A DNA stretch of 64,000 nucleotides from contig JAJXXW010000035.1 of the NCBI GenBank assembly GCA_021780905.1, forward strand, positions 1 to 64,000, read 5' to 3'. The position numbers and the translations under genes are program-made. The stretch comes from a bacterium (GTDB lineage: Bacteria; Verrucomicrobiota; Verrucomicrobiia; Limisphaerales; UBA11358). Shown piece after piece: positions 8,322 through 16,829 of this stretch (its first letter is position 1; each line of letters opens with the position of its first letter). The notes beneath the pieces were generated by a model, which was given only the letters and a program-made list of their open reading frames with translations, did no database searches and was not told where the DNA came from.

Positions 8322-11300
8322 ATGATGAACGTGTCAACCCGGTGGAGCCGTCTGGTCAGGTGCCTGCTGGTGCCGTGGGCCGTTTGCGGTCTGGGTCCCG
8401 ACCAAGGCCACGCCAATCCCACGGGCGGCGTCGTGAGTCAGGGTTCGGCTTCCATCAGCGGCATCGGCTCGCCATCGGTGACCATCAATCAGACTTCCGC
8501 CAATGCCTTCATCAACTGGAACAGTTTCAACCTCGGCGCGGGCGAGACCACGACGTTCAACCAGCCCTCGTCTTCGTCGGTGACGTGGAACTACATCAGC
8601 GATCCCAACGCCTCGATCCTGAACGGGAATCTCAACGCCAACGGGTATGTGATCCTGCAAAACCCGAACGGGTTTAACGTGGGCGGCGCGGCCGTCATCA
8701 ACACCCACGGTCTGGTGATGACCACCGCCTCCACGCCCAATCTGGACCTGTCCGGCGGCGGCTCCTGGGCGTTCACCGCGCCGCCGCCCACGGCCAAAAT
8801 CATCAACTATGGACAGATCAACATCGCCGGCGGCGGTTCGGCCTATCTGATTGCCAGCGACATTGAAAACCACGGCACGATCTCGGCGCCAAACGGGAAA
8901 ATCGGGCTTTATGCCGGACAAACAGTTTTGGTCTCCTTGAGCCCCGATGGCCGCGGGTTGAGCGCCCAAGTGACGCTGCCCGCAGGCTCGGTCAACAACA
9001 GCGGCCAGTTGATCGCCGACGCCGGCAGCATTGCCGCCCAGGCCCAGTTCGTGAATCAAAACGGCCTCGTGCAGGCCAACTCGGTCCAGAACGTCAATGG
9101 GACCATTGAACTGGTCGCCAGCGGCAACCTGACGCTGGGTGCCAGTTCCCAAATCAGCGCCAACGGCGACGCGACGGCTGCCGGCAAGAGTCCCGGCGGG
9201 TTTGTGGTATTGAACGCGGGCAACAACACGTTTGCCGACAACACCGGTTCCAGCATTTCGGTTGCGGGGGCAGGCGGCGGCCAAAATGGCGTGGTGGAAA
9301 TCATGGGCAGCGGTGTCACCGCCGGCGGGCTGAAATCCACTTACGGCAATCCGTATGCGCTCTTGATTAATCCCTATGACCTGACCCTTTCATCCGGGGC
9401 CATCACGGCCAGCGCCAGCCCGACAGTCAACCTCAGTGCCCTCGCCAACTATGCGCAGATTGATTTGCAGGCGCTCGACAATATTTCTTTGGGTTCGGCT
9501 TGGACTTTGGCCGCCGCCAGTTCGCCGTCGGTCTTGAATTTAAGCGCCGGCAATAACATCAACTTCAACAACTCGCTCACCGCTGGCAACAACTGGAGCG
9601 TGAATCTGGCTGCCGGCACGCTTTATACGGGAATCGTCCAGCCCGCATCCGGCAAGGATGGTGTTTATCTGAACGGCAGCTCTTATCTGCAATCGCTGAA
9701 CGGCGACCTCAACCTTTGGGCCGCCAACGAAGTGGTGGTCGGCAGCGGGGCCATCCGGACCATCGGCGGCGGCAACATTGCCGTGACGGCGGAGTATGGC
9801 AACGTCAATTCCGGCTCCAGCTCTGCCGGGTATAATTATTATGCGCTGGGAACCGGAACCGCGGCCAAACCCTACTATACTCCCTTCCAGCTTAACGGCT
9901 CCGGAACGGCCCAGACGGTCAACTTCAACCAGTCGAATCTGGGCGGCATCAGCACGGCCGCCGGCGGGAACGTGACCATCAATGCCGGCAACAATGTGAT
10001 CAGTTTCCCCACCACCACGGTGGCGGCGGGTGATCCGGGCACGGGGGCGTTCGGGCCGGAAGCGGGGAATGTGACCATCAATGCCGGCGGAAATGTTTAC
10101 GGGCATTTTGTGGAGGCCAACGGCATCGGCACCCTCAACGCCGGCCAGAACATCGGCACGTTGCAGAACAATGTGGCCTTGAGCCTCGTCCAAGGCAGTT
10201 GGGATTTGAATGCGGGCTGGAACCCCGTCACCCAGACGGTTCGGAGCGGGGCGGGCAATATTTATTTGCAGGAGGTGCGGAATCCCAACGGCGTTTTCAA
10301 TAACACCACCGTGGGTCTCAGCCACAAGCCCTCCGCCGGCATCCATCTGTTTAACTACGATCCACAGGCTTCGGTCACGCTGACGGCGGGCAATGCAGTT
10401 AATCTGACGGGTTATGACCTGCCAAGACCCAATGGGGCCGTCCCCATGTTGCTGCCGCCGACGCTGGCCATCAATGCCGGGCCGGGTGGCGTCATTTTGG
10501 ATACACCCAGCGCGATGGACGCCAATGGCAACAGCGTTGCCTTGTCCAGCTATGACATCACCTTGTTTTCCTCCGCCTATGGGAATCTGCAAATCACCAC
10601 CGCCGGCGGCGGCGGTTTGAGCAGCGGGAACGCCGACGGCAGCGTCACCACGCTGCTGATGTCCGACAGCAGCCAGACGCAGTGGTATATCGCCAATTCG
10701 GGGGCGCAGCCATTCAGTGAGGCGGACAACGCCAGCGTGCCGGCGGAGTTGAACAATTATCAGCCGGTGATGCTGGACGTATCCGGAAACATGAACAATC
10801 TCGTTTTGCAGGTTTCCAAGCTGGCCCAGATCACGGTGGGCGGCGACCTGACCGGCTGCTCTTTCTTCGGGCAGAATTTGCACGCCGGCGACATCACCTC
10901 CATCACGGTCGGCGGCCGGATTTACAACGCCGGTTCGTTCAATCAGGTCACTTTGGGCCAGAGTCTCCCCAGTGCCAGCGTGCCCTTGGCGGATCTCCCG
11001 CCCGGCATGGCTGACAACTGGACCACTATTTTTCAACTGGCGGTTAATCCGGCCTTGCTGCCCTCCCAATCGCTCCTGGCCGTTACGCCGTCGCAATTGG
11101 CCTCCTATCTGGTGAACGCCGCTGCATTTCCGGGTCTTAATCTCGGTCAAAGTCTGGCATACGATTCCAATACGAAGACGCTCACCGCGATCGGTCCCTT
11201 GTCATCGGGACTCGTGGGCGTTTTGGAGTCGCCAGCGCTGACGGTGGTGCGTTATGGTCCCAATGGCTATCCCTTGCTGGATGCCAATGGCCACTTTGTG

Positions 11301-12698
11301 ACGGACACCATCCCTTGGATGCCGGCCAACAGCGCGAATGTCCCCCTGATTTCCTACCTGGCCACAATCAGCCAAGGAGCCTCTCCACTGGGGGTCAACA
11401 ACGGCGCCTATGTCGTTGGCGGCACGGGCGAATTTGATGTCACCGCCCATTCCATCGATCTCGGCAATTCCGATGGCATTCTTTCGGTGGGCAATGGCTT
11501 TGTCTTGGGCAGAAATTATTCCTTTTTGTCTCCCTATATCTCATCCGGTGCAAACATTGAGGTCACGGTGGCGCAGGACCAGACGGCGACGGTGAACGGC
11601 GTGACCACCACGACTTCCAGCTTGACCATGCCCAGTTCCACCATCGCGGCACTGGGCGGCGGAAGTGTCACCGTCAACAGCACGGGGGGCACAATGGATT
11701 TGGGTTCCCAATCACTGTTGCCCTTCGAGGCTTCCATCATGAATGACAACGGCCAGATCGGCCTGGGCATTTACACTTCGGGCGGCGGCAATGTGAATGT
11801 CACCGCCCTGGGCACCATCAACATTGACAGCTCGCGGATTGCCACTTTTGATGGCGGCAATATTTTCATCCAGTCGCTTACCGGCGATATCAACGCCGGC
11901 AGCGGCGGCACGATTGCCATTCCCGTCAAATCCTTTTCCCCCACTTTTAGCTTCCCCTACGAGCCGGTGGAATACGTCTATGCCAACGGCATAGTGGCGG
12001 ACACGCTGGCCCCGCTGGCGGACGGCTCACTGGTGCCCGGTGCCGCCACGTTTCCGGGCAACATCACAGTGCTCACGCCCCAAGGCAGTATTTACGCCAG
12101 CTTAGGAGGTATTCTACAGGAGTCGTTGAGCGGAACCCTGCTGCCCGGCCCGACCATCACGCTGGAGGCCGGCACCCCCGCCGGGGGCGATTGGAATTCA
12201 ACCGGCCTGCCGGTCTATGCCGGCAGTGTCCAACTGGGCAATTCCGGCGTGATCGGGGGAACAGTCAATGTCCGGGCCACCGGCAAAGTCACCGGCTTGC
12301 TGATTTCCTCGCAGAATGCCAATGTCATGAGCCAGAGCGTCGGCTCCCTGACGGTGCTCTCGGGCGGCACGGCCAATGTGTCGGCCCAAGGTTCCAGCGG
12401 CGGCGGCATCACCATCATCGGTGCCCAAGGCGTTAATGCCAGCGGCATTGGCAGCGGCGCCACGGTGCTGGGCCAGAATGTCTCCGTGAATGGCGCGGCG
12501 GCCACCTCCACTTTGGGCAGCTCCGCCTCGGCCACCGGCACCAGCACCGCCGCCGCCGGGGTGGCCAGCAGCGAGGCCCAGCAGCAGGTCGCCGGCACGG
12601 ACAATGGCGATGATGACCAGAAAAAGAAGAAAAAGCCGGGGATTCGCAAGATCAGCCGGGTCACTGTCATCATGTCCTCCGCTGTGCCGCCGCCATAG
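8322..12698 (+). CDS. TpsA-type filamentous haemagglutinin-like secreted protein
   Basis: The 1458-residue protein has an N-terminal signal (about residues 1-31). A TPS secretion domain follows: NPTGG, then WNSFNLGAGETTTFNQP, and NANGYVILQNPNGFNVGG with the NPNG motif near residue 114. The rest is a long beta-helix-like body dominated by Gly, Asn, Ser and Thr (VTINAGNNV, NVTINAGGNVYG). The C-terminus ends in a short basic stretch (KKKKKPGIRKISR). It is exported through the TpsB encoded immediately upstream and should be an adhesin or surface fibre. Starts upstream of 8322 are rejected because the operator and possible promoter lie there; ATG 8322 or 8325 are both possible. No PEP-CTERM or LPXTG-like tail is seen. 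Confidence 0.9.
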   Translation: MMNVSTRWSRLVRCLLVPWAVCGLGPDQGHANPTGGVVSQGSASISGIGSPSVTINQTSANAFINWNSFNLGAGETTTFNQPSSSSVTWNYISDPNASILNGNLNANGYVILQNPNGFNVGGAAVINTHGLVMTTASTPNLDLSGGGSWAFTAPPPTAKIINYGQINIAGGGSAYLIASDIENHGTISAPNGKIGLYAGQTVLVSLSPDGRGLSAQVTLPAGSVNNSGQLIADAGSIAAQAQFVNQNGLVQANSVQNVNGTIELVASGNLTLGASSQISANGDATAAGKSPGGFVVLNAGNNTFADNTGSSISVAGAGGGQNGVVEIMGSGVTAGGLKSTYGNPYALLINPYDLTLSSGAITASASPTVNLSALANYAQIDLQALDNISLGSAWTLAAASSPSVLNLSAGNNINFNNSLTAGNNWSVNLAAGTLYTGIVQPASGKDGVYLNGSSYLQSLNGDLNLWAANEVVVGSGAIRTIGGGNIAVTAEYGNVNSGSSSAGYNYYALGTGTAAKPYYTPFQLNGSGTAQTVNFNQSNLGGISTAAGGNVTINAGNNVISFPTTTVAAGDPGTGAFGPEAGNVTINAGGNVYGHFVEANGIGTLNAGQNIGTLQNNVALSLVQGSWDLNAGWNPVTQTVRSGAGNIYLQEVRNPNGVFNNTTVGLSHKPSAGIHLFNYDPQASVTLTAGNAVNLTGYDLPRPNGAVPMLLPPTLAINAGPGGVILDTPSAMDANGNSVALSSYDITLFSSAYGNLQITTAGGGGLSSGNADGSVTTLLMSDSSQTQWYIANSGAQPFSEADNASVPAELNNYQPVMLDVSGNMNNLVLQVSKLAQITVGGDLTGCSFFGQNLHAGDITSITVGGRIYNAGSFNQVTLGQSLPSASVPLADLPPGMADNWTTIFQLAVNPALLPSQSLLAVTPSQLASYLVNAAAFPGLNLGQSLAYDSNTKTLTAIGPLSSGLVGVLESPALTVVRYGPNGYPLLDANGHFVTDTIPWMPANSANVPLISYLATISQGASPLGVNNGAYVVGGTGEFDVTAHSIDLGNSDGILSVGNGFVLGRNYSFLSPYISSGANIEVTVAQDQTATVNGVTTTTSSLTMPSSTIAALGGGSVTVNSTGGTMDLGSQSLLPFEASIMNDNGQIGLGIYTSGGGNVNVTALGTINIDSSRIATFDGGNIFIQSLTGDINAGSGGTIAIPVKSFSPTFSFPYEPVEYVYANGIVADTLAPLADGSLVPGAATFPGNITVLTPQGSIYASLGGILQESLSGTLLPGPTITLEAGTPAGGDWNSTGLPVYAGSVQLGNSGVIGGTVNVRATGKVTGLLISSQNANVMSQSVGSLTVLSGGTANVSAQGSSGGGITIIGAQGVNASGIGSGATVLGQNVSVNGAAATSTLGSSASATGTSTAAAGVASSEAQQQVAGTDNGDDDQKKKKKPGIRKISRVTVIMSSAVPPP

Positions 12699-12750
12699 AT
12701 GGTCTTTGCGTCCCTGCTTTCAATTTTCCCACTGAATGATCGGATTAAAG

Positions 12751-12769
12751 CTGTCATCCGCTTGCAACC
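12751..12769 (+). promoter_or_regulatory. Operator-like direct repeat, copy 3 (upstream of the Sel1 gene)
   Basis: CTGTCATC-CGC-TTGCAACC, half-sites 11 bp apart, 31 bp before the Sel1-protein ATG. It is a weaker match than copies 1, 2, 4 and 5. A TATTAC box at 12792-12797 lies too close to the ATG for a normal leader. Confidence 0.45.
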
Positions 12770-12800
12770 TGCCGGTGCAAGTGGCGCTTGATATTACAAA

Positions 12801-13745
12801 ATGAAATCAAATCGAAATGCAGTTTTCGCGGCTGCCCCCTGGCTGGCAGCTGTGGTGCTTGTGATTCATGGGCCAGGCCAGTGTGCCCGGGCGCAGGACA
12901 CCAATTTCAACTTTCAGGCTACGAATCCAGCAGCGGCACAGAAGCGAGGCGCTGATGCAGACTATGAACTTGGGCGTCGCTATGCGATTGGGCTTGGCGT
13001 TCCCCAAGACTATATCAAGGCGGTAAAGTATCTGCGCCAGTCGGCCGACCAAGGCTACGCCCCGGCGCAGACCGGGCTGGGTTCGTGTTACGCACATGGT
13101 TTGGGTGTAAAACAGGATTATGCGGCGGCGGTTGAATGGTATCGCCGGGCGGCGGCACAGGGAGATCCGCTGGCCCAATACGGCATGGGCTATGCCTATG
13201 CCTATGGCAAAGGAGTGGCAACGAATTTTGACCAAGCGGTGCAATGGTGGCAAAAATCCGCCGAACACGGCCAGGTTTATGCCCAAAGTGCGCTGGGCCG
13301 GCTTTACTTTCAGGGCGAAGGCCCCGGCGACACCAACCATATCAACTACGCGGCATCAGCCAAATGGCTCCGGCTGGCGGCCGAGCAGGGTTATGTGCCC
13401 GCCATGAACACTCTGGGTTTCCTTTATCAAAGCGGCTTGGGGGTGGGACAAGAGTGGACGGAAGCCGTCAGGTGGTATCGCTGCGCCGCTGAACAGGGTG
13501 ATGCCAATGCCCAGGCCAATCTGGGATTGATGTATGAGGATGGACATGGCGGGCTGCCCCACGACAAGGTGCAGGCTTACAAATGGCTTTTGTTGAGCGC
13601 CGCGCAGGGAAATGCCGAAGGCCGGCATGATGTGTTTGAGTTCAAGTCACACCAGTCAATCACGCCCGAACAAACAGCCGAAGCCGAACGCCTGGCCGCC
13701 GAGTTCCGCGCCCGCACCAACCACCCGGCAGAGAATCGCAATTGA
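12801..13745 (+). CDS. Secreted Sel1-repeat protein
   Basis: The 314-residue protein has a signal peptide (about residues 1-31, ending CARAQD). About six Sel1-like repeats follow (36-40 residues each): ADYELGRRYAIGLGVPQDY, AQTGLGSCYAHGLGVKQDY, AQYGMGYAYAYGKGVATNF, AQSALGRLYFQGEG, AMNTLGFLYQSGLGVGQEW and AQANLGLMYEDGHGGL. Sel1 repeats form alpha-solenoids used for protein-protein contacts, so a periplasmic scaffold or assembly role is likely, perhaps for the neighbouring secretion system; this is inference. No ribosome-binding site precedes the ATG. A strong hairpin terminates transcription downstream. Confidence 0.85.
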   Translation: MKSNRNAVFAAAPWLAAVVLVIHGPGQCARAQDTNFNFQATNPAAAQKRGADADYELGRRYAIGLGVPQDYIKAVKYLRQSADQGYAPAQTGLGSCYAHGLGVKQDYAAAVEWYRRAAAQGDPLAQYGMGYAYAYGKGVATNFDQAVQWWQKSAEHGQVYAQSALGRLYFQGEGPGDTNHINYAASAKWLRLAAEQGYVPAMNTLGFLYQSGLGVGQEWTEAVRWYRCAAEQGDANAQANLGLMYEDGHGGLPHDKVQAYKWLLLSAAQGNAEGRHDVFEFKSHQSITPEQTAEAERLAAEFRARTNHPAENRN

Positions 13746-13800
13746 TTCCGGCCGTTGCCCCTGCCCGCCGTCAATACCGCCGATTCCGCTGTCAAAAATG

Positions 13801-13828
13801 CGGGGCGGACAGTTGCCTGTCCGCCCCG
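13801..13828. terminator. Perfect 12-bp hairpin between convergent genes
   Basis: CGGGGCGGACAG-TTGC-CTGTCCGCCCCG is a perfect, G+C-rich 12-pair stem with a four-base loop. It sits in the 112 bp between the Sel1 gene (plus) and the minus-strand secreted-protein gene. The T-run is poor on both sides, but the symmetric position suggests a bidirectional terminator. Confidence 0.7.
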
Positions 13829-13857
13829 TTCGTTCCGTCAACTTCTTGCGAAAGCCG

Positions 13858-14781
13858 TCAGTGTCCCTGAACGCGATAGAACCGTTGCGGATCCGTCGCG
13901 GTGGTATCGGCGTTCGTCAGCATCATGCCGCTGGCCACCTGCGAACTGCCCACGTTGTGCCAACTGGCGGGATTCAAACTGGCGGTGTATTGCAGTTGAT
14001 AGTTGAAGGTGGGCACTGTGTTGCTGCAAACCACCGTCACCATGGTTCCCGTTTTGCTGACCGACGCAATGACCGGCGGCGTCAGCGATGCGGGCGCATT
14101 CATCGGGGTGAAGGTCAGCTTGGGATTGCTGCCGGTGAGGTCCAGCGTGAAGTAGCCTTGATAGGCATACGAACTATGGCCAGTCAAGGTGCCGTTTTGA
14201 GAATACCAGAGGTCCTCGTATAGAACTGTAGAAGGACCAACGGGTGAGTCCGGATTGGGAGCATTGCCGACGAAGGTGGAACTGTTGAGCGTCGGTTCAA
14301 CGTAAGTTTCCCATGATTTGGTGGTGTCCAAAACACTGCCTTGAACCGCCGTTGGCATGGCAACTTGGTTGAGCGTGGAAACGGCAGCATCAATTCCCTG
14401 GCGACTCGTTGTCGCCGTCAGGCTCGAGCCGGCAACCGATGGCAGGCCCGTTCCACCGCTGCGCAACTGGGTGAAGTAAATGTCCGCCGTGATGCTGCTT
14501 TGGTAGCCGCCCACCACCCCGCCGAACAGACTCGATGAGCTGCCCAGGACGGCGTTAAAGTCGGTCAAAGCAAATTTGCTGCTGAGATCAATTACCGAGG
14601 ATCCGCCAACAATGCCGGAGGCCGGGCCGAGGTCGATGATATAATCCTCGGTTCCGCCGCCCGCCTGATTTTGGAATCCCAAATAAAGGTGGTTTGTGCT
14701 GAACGTGTTTTGGGCAAATCCCGCCTGGGAAGCCAGTATGGCTCCGCCAACCAGGATTGCGGTTTTCATTAATTTTTTCAT
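13858..14781 (-). CDS. Secreted protein of unknown function with C-terminal FYRV-type module
   Basis: The 307-residue protein starts with a signal peptide (MKKLMKTAILVGGAIL...QAGFAQN). The body is rich in Ser, Thr, Gly and Asn (HLYLGFQNQAGGG, EDYIIDLGPASGI, GSSSSLFGGVVGG). The last 70 residues form a small beta module (YQLQYTASLNPASWHNVGS ... DPQRFYRVQGH). The tail of the RCC1 protein at 16830 and a segment of the protein at 54937 follow the same pattern. It follows the PstS-like gene by about 60 bp and is probably co-transcribed with it. A longer open frame upstream (to 14838) is unlikely, because the signal peptide begins at ATG 14781. The function is unknown. Confidence 0.75.
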   Translation of the reverse strand: MKKLMKTAILVGGAILASQAGFAQNTFSTNHLYLGFQNQAGGGTEDYIIDLGPASGIVGGSSVIDLSSKFALTDFNAVLGSSSSLFGGVVGGYQSSITADIYFTQLRSGGTGLPSVAGSSLTATTSRQGIDAAVSTLNQVAMPTAVQGSVLDTTKSWETYVEPTLNSSTFVGNAPNPDSPVGPSTVLYEDLWYSQNGTLTGHSSYAYQGYFTLDLTGSNPKLTFTPMNAPASLTPPVIASVSKTGTMVTVVCSNTVPTFNYQLQYTASLNPASWHNVGSSQVASGMMLTNADTTATDPQRFYRVQGH

Positions 14782-14841
14782 AGTGATCATTGCGGTTGTT
14801 TCGAGCCGGCTGTCACGGCGTCTCAACGGGTCTTCCATGGA

Positions 14842-16200
14842 TCAAAAGCCGGGGAAGGCCACATCCGTGCTTTTGGTGACATTCATGAGTGAATTTTGAA
14901 TGGCCGGATCATGGCCCGCCGGATTGGCTCCCAGCGTCAGGGCGGCTAGCGACTTCACGATCCCCGAGAAGAGATAGTTGCCCACGAGATCCGCCGTGCC
15001 GCTGATCTGATATTTGCCATTCAGGTGTTCATGGCCCCAATACCAAAACTGGCCATTTTCAATGGTGCCGTTATTGGACGGAAAACCGTCCACCGTCATC
15101 CAGCAGTTGGTGGGCGCGCCGCCGAAATTCCCGGTGTTCAGCGCGTCGGAAGGGCTGATATAGCCGACGGCAAACCAACTGGTGCCGCCGTTGAATGGAT
15201 CCGCCTGCTGGCAACTGCCAGTGGGGGTGATGATGCCCAGGGCCTTGGCCACGTCGCCGCCGCTTTCATAACCGCCGTTGCCCTCGTTGGTGAGGATGAG
15301 CGAGTTCTGGTGCGGAGTTTCTTCAATGCCATAGCCGATGGAGTATTGCTGCACGGGACGATGGGCGCCGTAGGTGCTGCAACCCAGCACATTCATCCGG
15401 GTGCCGGAACCGAGGTTGCGGCCTACCAGATAGACGGTGGACGTGCTGTCATTGGTGTTGCCGCTGAGGAAACTGGCCGGCACCACGCCGCTGGAAATCA
15501 GCGTGTTCAATTGGGGCAGCGTGATGTTGGAGCAATCCGCCCAGGCACTCGATGCGCCGCTGGGAACGCCCGAACCGGAATTTCCGGTCTGGTTATTCCG
15601 GGTGATGCAGAAGGTGACGATGCCTTCCACGCCGTAATCCTTCAGCGCCGTCTGGGTGTTGGCCACATAGGGTGTCCAGGAAATCGCCTGAGACGTGTCA
15701 GACTGGGCGAGATCCGCGCCGTGGAAGGGAACACCGCCGTTTTCCATCAGATTGATCGGCGGATTCGCGCTGTTGACACTGCCGTTCAACGTGACATTGC
15801 TCACATTCAACCAGGCTTCAGGTGAACCAGCCAGGGTAATCGTGTTTCCATTGCGATCCACATTCAGGAGTGTTGAATTACACGCCGAGGCGATGCCGGC
15901 TTCGGAACCGCTCCAGGCAATATTCAGATAGATGGGATTGCCGGCACCACCGATGGTGCCATGAACCACCGCGTAGTTGGCGCCGACAGGGCTAGAGTTG
16001 CCATAGGTGACATAGGTGACGCTGCCGGCGTCGAATACGCCGCCGCTGTTGGTGCCGGCATTGCTCAAGATGGCCGTCATGGCGGTCGAACGGAAGGCCG
16101 TTGAACCGGTGAGATAGATGACCGGATCGGCACTGGCCTGAGAGACGAGGCCCAAGGCGAGGAGCGCCCCCGCAAATTGAGTGCTAATTTTTATTTTCAT
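14842..16200 (-). CDS. PstS-like periplasmic substrate-binding protein
   Basis: The 452-residue protein begins with a signal peptide (MKIKISTQFAGALLALGL...SQASA). It continues with IYLTGSTAFRSTAMTAIL, which resembles the phosphate/oxyanion-binding GSTA loop of PstS-type proteins. Later segments such as VYLVGRNLGSGTRMNVLG (like the GSGTR-type loop of that family) and GYISPSDAL support the fold. No ABC permease or ATPase gene lies nearby, so it may act as a scavenging or sensing protein, or be an extracellular binding protein, rather than part of a classic Pst importer. The start is ATG 16200, where the signal peptide begins. It is the only minus-strand gene pair between 5.3 and 64 kb. Confidence 0.75.
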   Translation of the reverse strand: MKIKISTQFAGALLALGLVSQASADPVIYLTGSTAFRSTAMTAILSNAGTNSGGVFDAGSVTYVTYGNSSPVGANYAVVHGTIGGAGNPIYLNIAWSGSEAGIASACNSTLLNVDRNGNTITLAGSPEAWLNVSNVTLNGSVNSANPPINLMENGGVPFHGADLAQSDTSQAISWTPYVANTQTALKDYGVEGIVTFCITRNNQTGNSGSGVPSGASSAWADCSNITLPQLNTLISSGVVPASFLSGNTNDSTSTVYLVGRNLGSGTRMNVLGCSTYGAHRPVQQYSIGYGIEETPHQNSLILTNEGNGGYESGGDVAKALGIITPTGSCQQADPFNGGTSWFAVGYISPSDALNTGNFGGAPTNCWMTVDGFPSNNGTIENGQFWYWGHEHLNGKYQISGTADLVGNYLFSGIVKSLAALTLGANPAGHDPAIQNSLMNVTKSTDVAFPGF

Positions 16201-16442
16201 ATCGTTACTTTGTTGTCTTTTGGATCTGTTTTTTGGTTTGTTCTTGTTTTCGCTTCCACACAATGTGGTTCACGATGCAAAGTCTATCCGGGTCACCCTC
16301 GCTTGGCTTCGCGTTTGAGGACATGGACCTGCTGTTTAAGGACATCCAAGGCTATGATTCAACGCCATCTCCATTATGAGGTTACGAATCGTCCTCCGAC
16401 GGATTTGAACTGGCCGGCGCATTGTCGCAAGAAAGTAACATG

Positions 16443-16460
16443 GCCGATTTGGAAATCGGC
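16443..16460. repeat. Perfect palindrome GCCGATTT-GG-AAATCGGC
   Basis: Eight perfect pairs around a GG centre, about 240 bp from the start of the PstS-like gene and 390 bp from the RCC1 gene. It could be a dimeric regulator site; two bases are too short for a stable hairpin loop. Confidence 0.4.
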
Positions 16461-16675
16461 GGTCGCTTTCAGACCGGGCAGTGAGGTCATTGGGGTTGGC
16501 ACCATCGCCCCGGCGTCCAAGCGGGTTGCAATGGCTTGGGCGTGGTGCCGTTGCAACATTCGTTTCTTTACCCAGCCGGCGGACGAGACATCGTGGCTCC
16601 GGTCATTCTGATTTCAACCCGTCGGGACGTTTGGGCGGCGCATTTTTCCAATCCGCCGGTCGCGGCCCGATCCGT

Positions 16676-16694
16676 TTGTCACATTATTGTAACC
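16676..16694 (+). promoter_or_regulatory. Operator-like direct repeat, copy 4 (upstream of the RCC1 gene)
   Basis: TTGTCACA-TTA-TTGTAACC, half-sites 11 bp apart, ending exactly 9 bp before the -35 box of the best promoter in this region. Confidence 0.65.
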
Positions 16695-16703
16695 GCAAAT
16701 CGC

Positions 16704-16732
16704 TTGAACCGGTTTGGCCGGGCATTTATAGC
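16704..16732 (+). promoter_or_regulatory. Promoter of the RCC1-repeat gene
   Basis: TTGAAC (16704-16709), a 17-bp spacer and TATAGC (16727-16732) make a reasonable sigma70-type promoter. The direct repeat lies immediately upstream, in the position of a classical activator site. The transcript would have a leader of about 90 bases before ATG 16830. Confidence 0.55.
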
Positions 16733-16829
16733 TGTGAGGTTTTTCTGGAGCTGGAACCTTGAATCAGGGCCGGAGCGGGAATTTTTCTTCCCCAACCGGG
16801 GCCGCGATTTCAGCCCAGGTCGCGCGAAG

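Larger units (their letters stand above)
16201..16829. other. 629-bp divergent intergenic region
   Basis: This separates the PstS-like gene (minus) from the RCC1 gene (plus). The open frame running into the RCC1 gene from 16536 is not taken as coding, because the promoter lies inside it. The region holds an eight-pair palindrome at 16443-16460, the operator-like repeat at 16676-16694 and the promoter at 16704-16732, all listed separately. Nothing else coding is seen. Confidence 0.5.

Noticed and set aside
6260-11150. Long minus-strand open frames opposite tpsB and tpsA (565 and 536 codons).
   Set aside because: They mirror the G+C-rich codon pattern of the plus-strand genes, are Arg/Gly/His-rich without family motifs, and have no ribosome-binding sites.
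16536-16829. N-terminal extension of the RCC1 protein.
   Set aside because: The promoter and operator-like repeat lie inside it, and the signal peptide begins at 16830.
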